DNA of 64,000 nucleotides from Agarophyton chilense (GCA_030374765.1 JARGXX010000129.1:62001-126000), one strand, 5' to 3'; shown: positions 54,390-63,740, numbered from the stretch's first letter. A program made the numbers and translations. Notes: generated from the sequence alone by a model not told the origin.

Positions 54390-56396
54390 TTACTTGCCCA
54401 GCGCGTCGTACAGTGCCTCCAGCCGCTCGCCGTACTTGGCCTTGAGCTGCGGCCGCTTCAGCTTGAAGCTGGGCGTCATCAGGTCCTTCTCCACCGTGAA
54501 GCCCTGTCCCAGCTCGTTGAGCTCGCTCACCTCGATCACAACGTCTCTCACCGTTTCATACTTCTTGAACCCACTCCTCTCTCTCATCTCCCCCAGCTGT
54601 TCCAACAGTTCCGTCTTGAAGCTCGGTGCCGCCGCAATGCTCTCCAACGTCTTAAGGCTGTGACGCTCGCCCCACGCCATCGCCGCATCAACGTCCGGCA
54701 CCACCACCCCCAGCAGCGTTGCGTGCAGCGAGTTTCCGTACACCCACATCTGCCCCACCAGCTTGGCCTTTGTATACTCCTGTTCCAGCTGCTCCGGTGA
54801 TACGTACTCGCCCTGCGCCAGTTTGAACAGGTTCTTAGCTCGGTCGATGATCTGCAGGCTCCCGTCCTCCAGCCACTGTCCCACGTCCCCGGTCCGGAAG
54901 AATCCCTCCTCGTCGAACGCCTCCGCCGTCGCCTCCGCGTTATTCACGTACCTCCTGAACACAATGTCCCCCTTCACGCACACCTCACCGCGCGGGTACG
55001 GGGAGTCCGTCCCGAGGTACCCCATGTCCGCCAGGTCTCGCAGCTTTACCATCACCCCGGGCAGCGGTCCCCCGACCGTCCCCGACTTGGACTTTCCGGG
55101 AATCGAACAATTCATCCCGCCCACCGTTTCCGTCAGACCGTACCCCTGCGTGATGGGGCACATCAAGCACACTTTGAGGAAATCATTCGTCTGAGCCGAC
55201 ATGGGTGCCGAGCCGGTAATTGCAAAGCGACACCGTGGCAGAATCCTTGCGCGTACCTTCTTGAACACAAGTGCGTCCCACAACCCGGAACGCGCCACCT
55301 CCCCGCCGCTCTGCTCCGACTTGAGCTGTCGTGAGTACGCCCAGTTAAACAACGCCTTCTGGATGAAAGACGTCTTCTCCACATTCTCCTCAATTTTTTG
55401 CTGGAAGCGAGCAAACACACGCGGTACACCGGCGAAAATCGTCGGCTGCAAAGCTTCTAAGTCCGACATGATCATCTTGATGTTGCCAGAGTAAAACCCT
55501 ACGCAGCCGCCCGCGCTCAGAAACATCGCCTCAGCCTGCTGCTCAAAGATGTGCGACAGAGGGAGATAGCTCAGAAACACGTCCTCGTGGCGGAAAGGAT
55601 ATCCCCACTTGGCGAAGAACATGTGGGCCGAGGCGATGGATGCCACCACCGCACGGTGAGGCAGGTCTACGCCTTTCGGATTTCCAGTGGTTCCAGAAGT
55701 ATACATCACCACCAGCGTGTCATCCAGCGTTACTTCCGGCGCCGACACCGAACCGCTGCTGGCGGCTTCCTTTCCCTTGTCCATCAGATCCATGATGGAC
55801 ATGGCACTCTGCACCGACTTGGTGCACTCGTTCACCTCGGCGTCGTCGATGATGTCTTTGCTGCTGGTGACGATAACGTGCTCGACTGTGGGGCATTTCT
55901 CAGCCTGCATCACGTTGTGAAGCTTCTCAAAATTGGCCGCTGACACAACAACCGCCTTCAATCCAGAGTGGTTTGACACATACTCCAGGATGTTCGGCCC
56001 CAACGTATCGTAGATCGGAACCACAACGAGTCCGGCCGACATCACGGCGTACTGCATCATAACCCACTGCGGACAGTTTTGGGCGTAGAAGCCCACGGTA
56101 TCTCCCTTTGACAGGCCGAGAGAAAGCAAGGCATCACGAGCAACTTCGATGTACGCCGCAGTCTTCTCATACGTCCACCACAGATAGGGCGATTCCCCAT
56201 TCTCTCGCCAGCCCAGACAAGGCGACTGAGGGTATTGCTCAGCTGATCGGAACAACACTTGGTGCAGCGAATTCACAGGAGACGCATCCTGGAACGGGCG
56301 CGTAGCATCAAAGTCCTTCGCCCACCCACACGTGCGAACGTTTCCGTCTCCAATTTGCACGGAAACCTCATCCACATCCACCTTTAGCGCACACAT
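54390..56396 (-). CDS. Long-chain acyl-CoA synthetase (AMP-binding enzyme)
   Basis: The first ATG in frame is at 56396, giving 668 residues, a normal length for the eukaryotic long-chain family. The enzyme activates fatty acids with ATP and CoA via an acyl-AMP. ANL-superfamily motifs are YTSGTTGNPKG (232-242, P-loop), QGYGLTETVGG (417), RTGDVGQW (about 501-508) and IDRAKNLFKLAQGEYVSPE (517-535), the fatty-acyl signature region with the conserved Arg and Lys. Upstream open frame to 56537 lacks ATG. There is no clear signal peptide, transmembrane helix or C-terminal peroxisome tripeptide (ends ALGK). It is a single exon. The upstream region has the palindrome cluster at 56660-56813. Confidence 0.92.
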   Translation of the reverse strand: MCALKVDVDEVSVQIGDGNVRTCGWAKDFDATRPFQDASPVNSLHQVLFRSAEQYPQSPCLGWRENGESPYLWWTYEKTAAYIEVARDALLSLGLSKGDTVGFYAQNCPQWVMMQYAVMSAGLVVVPIYDTLGPNILEYVSNHSGLKAVVVSAANFEKLHNVMQAEKCPTVEHVIVTSSKDIIDDAEVNECTKSVQSAMSIMDLMDKGKEAASSGSVSAPEVTLDDTLVVMYTSGTTGNPKGVDLPHRAVVASIASAHMFFAKWGYPFRHEDVFLSYLPLSHIFEQQAEAMFLSAGGCVGFYSGNIKMIMSDLEALQPTIFAGVPRVFARFQQKIEENVEKTSFIQKALFNWAYSRQLKSEQSGGEVARSGLWDALVFKKVRARILPRCRFAITGSAPMSAQTNDFLKVCLMCPITQGYGLTETVGGMNCSIPGKSKSGTVGGPLPGVMVKLRDLADMGYLGTDSPYPRGEVCVKGDIVFRRYVNNAEATAEAFDEEGFFRTGDVGQWLEDGSLQIIDRAKNLFKLAQGEYVSPEQLEQEYTKAKLVGQMWVYGNSLHATLLGVVVPDVDAAMAWGERHSLKTLESIAAAPSFKTELLEQLGEMRERSGFKKYETVRDVVIEVSELNELGQGFTVEKDLMTPSFKLKRPQLKAKYGERLEALYDALGK

Positions 56397-56659
56397 TCTG
56401 GAGGATAGAAGCAAGACTGGGTCGTTCAGACACTGGGGTGTGAAAGACCGTAGCGCAAGAGCTTCCGTACCGATTCCGCACAATACTATCAGCCCCGCCC
56501 TGCACTTTGCTGACGAATTTTCGAAAAGCGCTGGCACGATCGCTGGCTCAGGGCGAAATTACACGACTTACAAGTATTTGAAGTAGATTGACTGATTCTC
56601 AGGCCAACTGCTGAGAGTGATTTTCTACGTACTCCTTACCTGTACACCCAGTAACTGCA

Positions 56660-56813
56660 ATTAATGTGGGTCACATTAATTACGGTAAGAGATATCATCT
56701 CCTAGAAACCACTAATATTGTGGGCCACACGTTCACTTGTACCACATTATTTAAGGTGCAAAAACAAATAATGTGGGCCACATTAAAATTTTAAGACCCA
56801 AATAATGTGGGCA
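56660..56813. promoter_or_regulatory. Cluster of (A)ATAATGTGGGCCACATTA palindromes upstream of the acyl-CoA synthetase gene
   Basis: ATTAATGTG-GGT-CACATTAAT at 56660-56680 and TAATGTGG-G-CCACATTA at 56769-56785 are perfect inverted repeats. GTGG-G-CCAC at 56720-56728 is a shorter version, and half-sites lie at 56740-56751 and 56800-56812. They lie about 260-420 bp upstream of the ATG at 56396. Dimeric transcription factor sites or remains of a small inverted-repeat element are the two readings. Confidence 0.5.
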
Positions 56814-56960
56814 TCGTTTCACTCTGTCGCCCGAATCAGTCGCTACATCACACTTACGCCACCACTTCACCACCAAATTGATCTGTGTTTCGCCACAATT
56901 TCTTGAAGCTTAAGGAAAAGCTGGTGCTCCTCCCATATCCCGTTCACATTCAATGACCTA

Positions 56961-58238
56961 AAGCCTGTTTCAAAATCATATCCCTCGCGCAAATTTTCCA
57001 AAACTTGACGTTTTGGCTACAGTAAAACTAACAGAATCAGTGTGAAAAATTTTTCAAGTAAAAAAACTTTCAACAACATAACCTTTATTGCAGCCTTTTC
57101 ATTCTAACGCGAGTTCAGTAGTTTCTTTTTGCTCCTCTAGACTGTATATCACTTATAAAACGCTTTGTCATTGGTTCTTTAAAAGGATTGATAGCATAGC
57201 AGTCAATCTTTTCCCAGCAACCTTTGATACAATTTTTTAGATCAAAACTGTATGAAATTGCCTTCCTTGTCCATAAATCATTCGGGCCAACATTCCACAA
57301 ATGTTTTCGATAGGATTGAGGTCAGGAGAGCGCGCAGGCCATTCCATAACCGACATATTTAGAATATTGAACCACTGTTTCATAGAATCAGATTTAGGCA
57401 CAGGTCCATTATCTTGCTGAAAAATGAATTCTTCTCCGTTCATACAGTATGCAAAAGGTAAACGATAGTTTTCTAGAACCTCAGCATACTTTTCAGAGTT
57501 CATTGTAGTTCAACAAAAGCCATATCAGTTGCTCCTTTCGTAGAGATTCCAGCCCAAACCATTACTGATGCGCCTCCTGAATGCCTGGTCACAAATTTTT
57601 TCTTTTTTTTTCTTAGATCATGCAAATACAATTTATAGCAATCTGGACCATCAAAGTTAAACTTTTTTCGTCGGAAAAGATAACATTATTCCATTCCGTT
57701 TTTCAATAAGCCTTTTGAGCACACCATTCAACTCGATTTTTGTTGTGATTATCTTTTAAAAAAAAGTTTTCTTCATTTTTGTGTACTTGAACAAATTTTG
57801 ACAGTTGACTTCACGCTATATTGCAGATCTTGATAGAGGCAAATTTAGGTTTTTTGACAATTTTTCCGCAAGATGAAGTGTTGCGGCATAGTTTATCTGC
57901 CGGAAATAGTGACGTAGGACGACCGGTTAAACGATTTTTTTTCGTATGTAGCGGGGTTTTGGATGAAGTTGCTGATTGTTTTTGAGCTGCGCGTGAGTTT
58001 TCGGACTATATCTGCTGAAATCATACCCTGACCTACTAATTCCATGATTTACAGCTGTTCAGAGCGTGTCAGAGGTGCGCCACGAGCCATAATTGAGCGA
58101 ATAATTGTATAAAGGATATACTTTTGAAACAGTGCTATTGACTTAGTGGTTTTTATTTGTTTTGAAATGTGCTCTACAGTACGTGAAATGCCTTTTTGGC
58201 GCAGTTTTAGTAAAAAGATATGTTTTTGAAACGCACTG
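56961..58238 (-). mobile_element. Tc1/mariner-like transposon, copy 2
   Basis: It is flanked by TA on both sides (56959-56960, 58239-58240), the Tc1 target. Its 22-bp ends AAGCCTGTTTCAAAATCATATC and (reverse) CAGTGCGTTTCAAAAACATATC match at about 17 positions. Length is 1278 bp. It is the best-preserved copy of the family in this window. Confidence 0.85.
57115..58090 (-). pseudogene. Tc1-like transposase, copy 2
   Basis: ATG at 58090 starts MARGAPLTRSEQL and meets a stop after 13 codons, where copy 1 has Lys. The helix-turn-helix continues (IMELVGQGMISADIVRKL). The catalytic part at 57503-57237 reads FIFQQDNGPVPKSDSMKQWFN and VMEWPARSPDLNPIENICGML, so the FQQDN Asp and NPIEN Glu are kept. 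The C-terminus after the next frame change ends SRGAKRNY at about 57115. Confidence 0.8.
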
Positions 58239-58303
58239 TACCTCTCCTTATGACTTCCTATTGAGCGTACGTTAAACGATCAACATCTCTTTGGCGATTG
58301 ACA

Positions 58304-58645
58304 TCACAAACAGCAAGCATTTTTTACGTCAAAAAGTAGGTTTTTCCAAAATTCTTCAATTTTCTTGATTTCCAGTAAGCTTTGTGCAATCTTGTTCATC
58401 TTGTACTTCTTCCGTTTCGTATTCCAATCGATCTTGATTTTATGAATGACGAACAAATCTGCCGGTTGCACAAAATGTCTGGCACTGTAAGGAAAGTATC
58501 TCATCTTAGTATAAACTTTTATTAGCGCTTGTGCAAGAGAGATTGTGAGATTCTGGCCAGTGCAATGGTCTACAAACAAATGTTGTTTTGGTTGTGCGGT
58601 AGCCTTGAAATAACTTTTGTTCTCCCAACCACTGCGGAATCTCAA
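58304..58645 (-). pseudogene. pogo/Tigger-type DDE transposase fragment
   Basis: A 113-codon frame reads QHLFVDHCTGQNLTISLAQALIKVYTKMRYFPYSARHFVQPADLFVIHKIKIDWNTKRKKY. This matches the DDE_1 pattern of pogo-like transposases: a D-containing strand, a helix, FPxxxxxxxQPxD, then an xxxK helix. Only the second half of the catalytic core is present, between the Tc1 element and copia 2. Confidence 0.55.
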
Positions 58646-59082
58646 TTGTGTCTATGCAATCCTCCGCTCCATTTCAATATGTAACATAAAAAACGTCATA
58701 CTGGTTACCCTCGATAAAAATGAATGCGGTTTTTGTTCTAGAATACGAAGAAAACTGTTTCCATCCGTATGTTTTTTGTTCTCAACTGATTTTGACGCCC
58801 ATTTCCATTACCTTTTCATTGGAGAGAACATCAGATTACTTTAAATTTTTTTCGCCTTAAAAGCCTAGTGTTTTTCCATTTGTTTTGTTTATCATAGAAT
58901 GTGTTTGGTCTGAATTATTCAAATAGTATTAATTTAGTTATTCGCTGCGAAAAGCTCTGTAAAAAATTCCGAGATGAAACGAACCCTTTTTATGAACCAT
59001 TTTTTCCATCTGTGGTGATAAAAGATGCTTTCCTGTTTGGGCCCTGCTTCCAAATCGAAAATTTTAAGTGATGTTTTGGATC

Positions 59083-59087
59083 CACTT
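59083..59087. repeat. Target-site duplication CACTT, left of copia 2
   Basis: CACTT is adjacent to the LTR start at 59088 and repeated at 63736-63740 after the other LTR. Confidence 0.9.
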
Positions 59088-59175
59088 TGTGAGAGGAGAA
59101 CTCTGCCCGGACCTTTACCTTGAGCTTTTCTTTGCCTTTCCGAAGTACTGGATATTTCTACTGTAATGTTTGGCA
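59088..59175 (-). repeat. Left (3') LTR of copia 2, 88 bp
   Basis: It begins TGTGAGAGGA and ends GTTTGGCA. The RT/RNase H reading frame runs 61 bp into it on the minus strand. Confidence 0.9.
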
Positions 59176-60677
59176 TTCAAAAAATGCGGCGCATCAAGGA
59201 TTCGTGCTTGATGGTGTTTGACAGTCACCGGTTGATGCGTCGCATTTGGTTGCGGTTTGGGGTGTACTTGGAGCTGTTCCCATAGTTTTCGGAATCTATC
59301 GCGGTGGAGGGGTTTGGTAAATATGTCGGCCGTCATATGACTCGTCGGGATTTTGTTCAATGATTTGGCGCGGGAGGCGATGTGATGTTGGAGGTGATGG
59401 TGTCTGAGGTCTATGTATTTTCGTCGTTTGGTTGGGGCTTGATTTTCGGCAATTAGTATAGCAGAATGGTTGTCGATATAATGCGGGGTTGGGTCTAGGT
59501 TCGTCAGTTGTGTGGCGTGTAGGATATTGCGGAGCCATTGTGTGTGTTGGGTGGCGCTGGTAGCGGCTATGTATTCGGCTTCGGTCGTGGATAGCGCAAC
59601 AATATTTTGCTGTTTGGAAAACCATGAAATCGGAGTACCATTGATGAGGTGGGCCGTTCCCGTAACTGACTTTCTGTTTTGTTTGTTGGCAAAGTCTGCG
59701 TCACTGTAGACCGTAAGTGGTGCGGTAGTGCGATGATCGGAATGGTATCGTAGTCCATAGGTTTTGGTGCCTTTCAAGTACCGGAGAAGCGTCTTTAGGG
59801 ATTGCCAGTGGTGTTGTTGGGGTTGCGACATATGTTGCGCTAGTCGATTGGTGGCATAGGTGATGTCTGGTCTGGTGCTGTCTGTGATGTACCTGATTTC
59901 CCCTAGGATCTGTCTGTATCTGGAGGCTTGTTCGGTTGATAAGAGCGGCGTTTTTGGGAGCCTGGCTAAGGCTTTTTGATTGTTGTAAGGGGTGGCCGTT
60001 GGGTTGCAGGTGCTCATGTTGGTTTGTTCGAGTAGTGCCTCGATGGAATATGGTTGTGCGATGTGGACTGCTCCATCCGCAGCATATGTAATTGTCCAAT
60101 TAAGAAAGCGGGTCTGTCGTCCTAATCGCTTGATTTTGTACTTCGTGAGTAGTTGCTTGTAAAGGGTATCGATGAGCTTCTGTGAGGATGCGAGGACTAA
60201 GAAGTCGTCGATGGTGGTGCTGACGATTGTGAAGCCTTCTGGCGTGTGGCCTGTATAAAGGCACGGGTCGTGTTCTGAGGGTGTGAATTGCAGTTTGGTG
60301 AGGAATGCTTTCAGTCCGTGATTATTATGGTATGCGGCCGGTGGGGATCCGTATAAGTTGCCCATAAGCGGTCCGTATTGGCCGTCGTGTGCGTAAGTAC
60401 CATTGAAGCGTGGCATCTGCTTGATATATATGGGTTTGTCGTGTTTGTATTCTTCATGTAAGTATGCCAATGTTATGTCAAAGTGCTCCAGTGGCATTTT
60501 GTGACGAGCGTGTAAGGCGATCAGCATCCGTTGAGTCGTACGGTCGGCAGTATATGTGGTGGTGTGTTTGGGGTTGTAGTGAACGCCAGGTTTCATGAAG
60601 TCACCTCTGAGATTACATCTGGCTTTACGTTGCACTATTTGGCCGTTCTCTGAGCGTTTGTACCGATATAACATCAT
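59115..60677 (-). CDS. Copia 2 reverse transcriptase and RNase H
   Basis: A 520-codon open frame. RT has FMKPGVHYNPKHTTTYTADRTT, HFDITLAYLHEEY, NLYGSPPAAYHNNHGL and the active site VSTTIDDFLV, where the usual YVDD is TIDD in this family. RNase H follows with VYSDADFANKQNRKSVTG, SWFSKQQNIVALSTTEAEYIA and IDNHSAILIAEN, then the HHHLQHHIAS and TADIFTKPL tail typical of copia. Its 5' part, before 60677, is in another frame, so RT is not linked to integrase. The stop lies inside the 3' LTR. Confidence 0.88.
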   Translation of the reverse strand: MMLYRYKRSENGQIVQRKARCNLRGDFMKPGVHYNPKHTTTYTADRTTQRMLIALHARHKMPLEHFDITLAYLHEEYKHDKPIYIKQMPRFNGTYAHDGQYGPLMGNLYGSPPAAYHNNHGLKAFLTKLQFTPSEHDPCLYTGHTPEGFTIVSTTIDDFLVLASSQKLIDTLYKQLLTKYKIKRLGRQTRFLNWTITYAADGAVHIAQPYSIEALLEQTNMSTCNPTATPYNNQKALARLPKTPLLSTEQASRYRQILGEIRYITDSTRPDITYATNRLAQHMSQPQQHHWQSLKTLLRYLKGTKTYGLRYHSDHRTTAPLTVYSDADFANKQNRKSVTGTAHLINGTPISWFSKQQNIVALSTTEAEYIAATSATQHTQWLRNILHATQLTNLDPTPHYIDNHSAILIAENQAPTKRRKYIDLRHHHLQHHIASRAKSLNKIPTSHMTADIFTKPLHRDRFRKLWEQLQVHPKPQPNATHQPVTVKHHQARILDAPHFLNAKHYSRNIQYFGKAKKSSR

Positions 60678-61184
60678 AAGGGGTATTACTGCGTGTTTTG
60701 GTGGGATGAATGTTCTCGGAAGCCATTTGATGCTGTTGTGTTGGTCGAGGTTGTCTAACTCTGTATCATGTGCCTTTTTCCACAGCTCGGCGTCGGGGTA
60801 TTGTCATGCTTGTGTAAGGTTGACGGGGAGGGGGGGGGGTGTATTGATGCTGATTGCGGTGGGCAGTGGTTGTCTTTGCATTGCACTGGCCTTAAAGGCT
60901 GTGGTTGTAGTTGTCGTGGGGTCCTTGGTTTTGTGATACGGATGAAAGACACAGGCCCGGATGCTCTGGTATTGTTGGGTTCTGAGGTTTAGTACTACAA
61001 TGTGCTTGAGGGATATGGGATACATGTACCTGGCTGGCTCGGACCTCGATTCGAGTTAGCTCTTTGGTGCATATGTTGGTATTGTGCCGAGTTCGCCGAA
61101 TATGAATATTTTTGCTATGGCTGGGGGTTTGCCGTACCACAATTGAAATGGAGATGTGTTGATTGCTTCATGGTGAAGGAGATT

Positions 61185-61799
61185 TCATTTAAAGACTGTG
61201 TCACGTGCGGCGTCTTCCCAGTATTGTTCGGGTAGTTTAACGGTCGCTAATAGTGCACGGACCGAGTTCATGATCGTTCGGTTCATCCGCTCCGCTATGG
61301 AGTTTTCTTGTGGTTGATGGGGTGTTCGGAGGTGTAGTTGCACTTTATGCGTGTGATATAGGTTTTGCATTTTGGAGGATGTATACTCCTTTGCATTATC
61401 CGTTCGAAAGTATGTCAGAGGGTGTCTCATTCGGTGGCGTATGTGAAGGAGTGTGTTGCTGACGTGCGTCGGTATGTCCTTGCGGTCCTTTATAACATGT
61501 GCAAAGGTGAATCGACTGCGTGCACAAATGAGGAGAAGCATGTGGTTGTTGCCATGCGTAGACGTCGGTTTCACCGGACCACAAGTGTCTGAGCTGATGT
61601 ATGCTCCAACTGGGTACGTGTGTATTGTCGGTTTGTGAAATGCGGGGGCTTTTTGGGAATGGCGACAAGCGCTGCATGTGAATTTGATGTCATTGGGCAA
61701 GTGTTTGGGCATTGGACGGATCAGCCCTTGTTTGGCTGTCAGGCTGAGTTTAGCTGGGTGCGCATGATTCATGCGGATGTGCCAATTGTGGGCTATCAA
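61185..61799 (-). pseudogene. Copia 2 integrase
   Basis: A 204-codon frame with the GAG-pre-integrase finger (HIRMNHAHP then CSACRHSQ) and the catalytic Asp in SSDTCGP. It continues with Asp in FRTDNAKEY, Glu in PQENSIAERMN, and the QYWEDAARDTVFK block. It ends abruptly at 61185. Frame changes separate it from protease (62130) and RT (60677). Confidence 0.8.
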
Positions 61800-62129
61800 T
61801 CGTTCGGGGGTCAGATTGTTATTCGACCGTGGGTTTGGGAGATGCCTAAGGGACTGCTTAGTGGCTTTAGTCCGGAGAGTGGGAATGGGTGGTGGTGCTG
61901 CCCGTTGTATTTGGGATGATGTGGCTCGTGTTTTGGTTTCTTTGTGCTTCGTGGGGGTTGTTTTTGTGAGGAGGGGTTTAGTTGCGACAGAAATCCGTGG
62001 TTTACGTGGTAATGTTCTGGCTGTGGAGGCGTGGGTCGTGTCTAAAATTATGCCCCTAAGTTGATATTGCGATGTGATCCTTGGTGCTCTTGTGATTATT
62101 TGTGGGGGTTGTTGATGTGTGTCGATGAT

Positions 62130-63398
62130 CTATCCGGCTTCCGTTGTGAAGGCAATGAGGCCGTATTGAGTCGCGAGATCATGCACCGAGAGGAGATTTT
62201 GCCTGATGTGCGGATTGGCTACGGCTGTGGTGTGGATGAGTTTCTTAGTCGTGCTGGGCCGTATCCTGATTATCCCATGATGAGTGCACATTGTCTTAGA
62301 ATTCGTCGCAGTGGTGGTCGGTGTAGGGTGTTGGAGTCTGGACATGGTTGACGTTGGTAGGGGGATATGGGTGGGTGTTGCTCCGCTGTCGAGAATAAAC
62401 GTACTTTTGTTGTCGTTATCTGTTTCCGCCGGGTCACTGGGTTGTGTGGGTTGTGCGGGATACGGGACGGGATCATATGGCTGTGGATAAGGCGGGATGG
62501 GGATGTGGGGATGGGGAGGATATTGGGGGTGGGTGTGTGCTAGTTTTGCTTGCGTCTTAGTGTGATATTTGGGGTGTCGGCTGTCCTGGCATTCCTCGTC
62601 TGTGTGAACTGAAGAGACTCCCAGACTGGTGTGGAATCGGCACGGCGTGTAGCCGGGTAGTCGGCGTTGGACGTATGCGCTGCGGCGACACGGACGGTAA
62701 GGGCGGCGGTACTGATATCTGCCTCTGAATGAGTGGTCTCCGGTGAAACGTTGCTGGCCATAATCCCCGGTGAAAGTCCTAGCTGCTGAGGGTTGGGGTG
62801 TGGGTCCGTGAATGGGTTGATACAACGATTGGAGTTGTTTGAAGCTGATGAGAAAGGCTTTGATCGTCTGGGGTTTTTGGAGTATGATGGGTCCGAGAAT
62901 GGGGGTTAGGGTTGAGTTGTTTTTCAAACCGTTTATGATGAAGTCTACTGTGGTCTCTTCCTGTTTAATGTTAGGATAGCGTACTGATATCATCTTCTGC
63001 CGGAGTTCAGTGTGAGACTTGATGTAGCTGTCGATGGTTGTGTCCGGGGTGTATGTAATATTTTCGGCTTCTGTCCTCAGGAACTTGTGATCGTCCTTGG
63101 TTGCTTGGTCAGTATGGGTTATAATGTCGTGGACTAGGTTGTGGGGTGTTGGCCAGTCTTCTGGGACGAGTAGGAGACCGAGTATATCCGAAGGAACACT
63201 ACTGAGGATGGTTGAAAGTAGTTTGGACTTGCATTGTGTGTGGCGTTTGAGTTGTGCGGGGTCTACTGGGATGGGGGAGTTGCTGGAGAGGTGTTCGGTT
63301 GCTTCGATCGTTGTAGCGTACGTTTCCAACGCTAGGTACCAGGGTGCGTAATTGGATGGGTTTAGCTCCGGGAGCCTGGGGTGTCTTTCGTTTTCCAT
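62130..63398 (-). CDS. Copia 2 Gag-protease
   Basis: ATG at 63398, 422 codons. Gag has LNPSNYAPWYLALETYATTI, SDILGLLL, then SHTELRQKMISVRYPNIKQEETTVDFIINGLKN. A Cys/His motif with C-x2-H-x8-H-x4-C spacing (CRFH...HTDEEC) lies where a CCHC knuckle would be. A Pro/His-rich linker follows. The protease active site is FILDSGATPTHI, and the frame stops soon after LLSVHDLATQYGLIAFTTEAG, where integrase would continue. Confidence 0.85.
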   Translation of the reverse strand: MENERHPRLPELNPSNYAPWYLALETYATTIEATEHLSSNSPIPVDPAQLKRHTQCKSKLLSTILSSVPSDILGLLLVPEDWPTPHNLVHDIITHTDQATKDDHKFLRTEAENITYTPDTTIDSYIKSHTELRQKMISVRYPNIKQEETTVDFIINGLKNNSTLTPILGPIILQKPQTIKAFLISFKQLQSLYQPIHGPTPQPSAARTFTGDYGQQRFTGDHSFRGRYQYRRPYRPCRRSAYVQRRLPGYTPCRFHTSLGVSSVHTDEECQDSRHPKYHTKTQAKLAHTHPQYPPHPHIPIPPYPQPYDPVPYPAQPTQPSDPAETDNDNKSTFILDSGATPTHIPLPTSTMSRLQHPTPTTTATNSKTMCTHHGIIRIRPSTTKKLIHTTAVANPHIRQNLLSVHDLATQYGLIAFTTEAG

Positions 63399-63626
63399 TG
63401 TTTTGTGTTGCGTGGTGTCTGTGTGGTGATGTTTGTCGTTTGCTTCTTGTATGGATTGTGCGTATAATTCTGTCGTAAGCTCGGTGGTATCTTTGGTGTA
63501 TTGTCGTCTTCGACGACGTTTGGTTCTTAGGTTTGTCTAATTCGTTGTGTGTGAGGTTAAATGGCCTCGTGAAGTGGTTTGTGGGTGGGTGGGTGGGTGG
63601 GACACGTTATCTTGTTTTGCAGCAGT

Positions 63627-63647
63627 GGTTGCGTCAGGCGCATAACC
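63627..63647 (-). promoter_or_regulatory. Half-tRNA-type primer binding site of copia 2
   Basis: The plus strand next to the LTR reads like the 5' half of a Met tRNA, with GCGTCAGGCGCATAACC ending in the anticodon loop (CAT AA). UCAGG and CCUGA can pair around a 7-nt loop. Copia 1 has CATAACC at the same place. Drosophila copia is primed by a cleaved initiator tRNA-Met half of this kind. Confidence 0.6.
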
Positions 63648-63735
63648 TGTGAGAGGAGGACTCTGCTCGGACCTTTACTTCGAGCTCTTCTTTGCCTTTC
63701 CTAAGTACTGGATATTTCTACTGTAATGTTTGACA
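63648..63735 (-). repeat. Right (5') LTR of copia 2, 88 bp
   Basis: A partner of the left LTR; it ends GTTTGACA and is followed by the target duplication CACTT. Confidence 0.9.
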
Positions 63736-63740
63736 CACTT

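Larger units (their letters stand above)
59088..63735 (-). mobile_element. Ty1/copia retrotransposon 2, complete, with 88-bp LTRs
   Basis: Two 88-bp direct repeats (59088-59175, 63648-63735), differing at seven positions, are flanked by identical CACTT. Genes on the minus strand are gag-protease, integrase, RT and RNase H, in copia order. Gag-protease and RT-RNase H frames are long, but breaks lie between protease and integrase and between integrase and RT. The element resembles copia 1. Published copia-like elements from red algae such as Porphyra could be compared. Confidence 0.93.
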
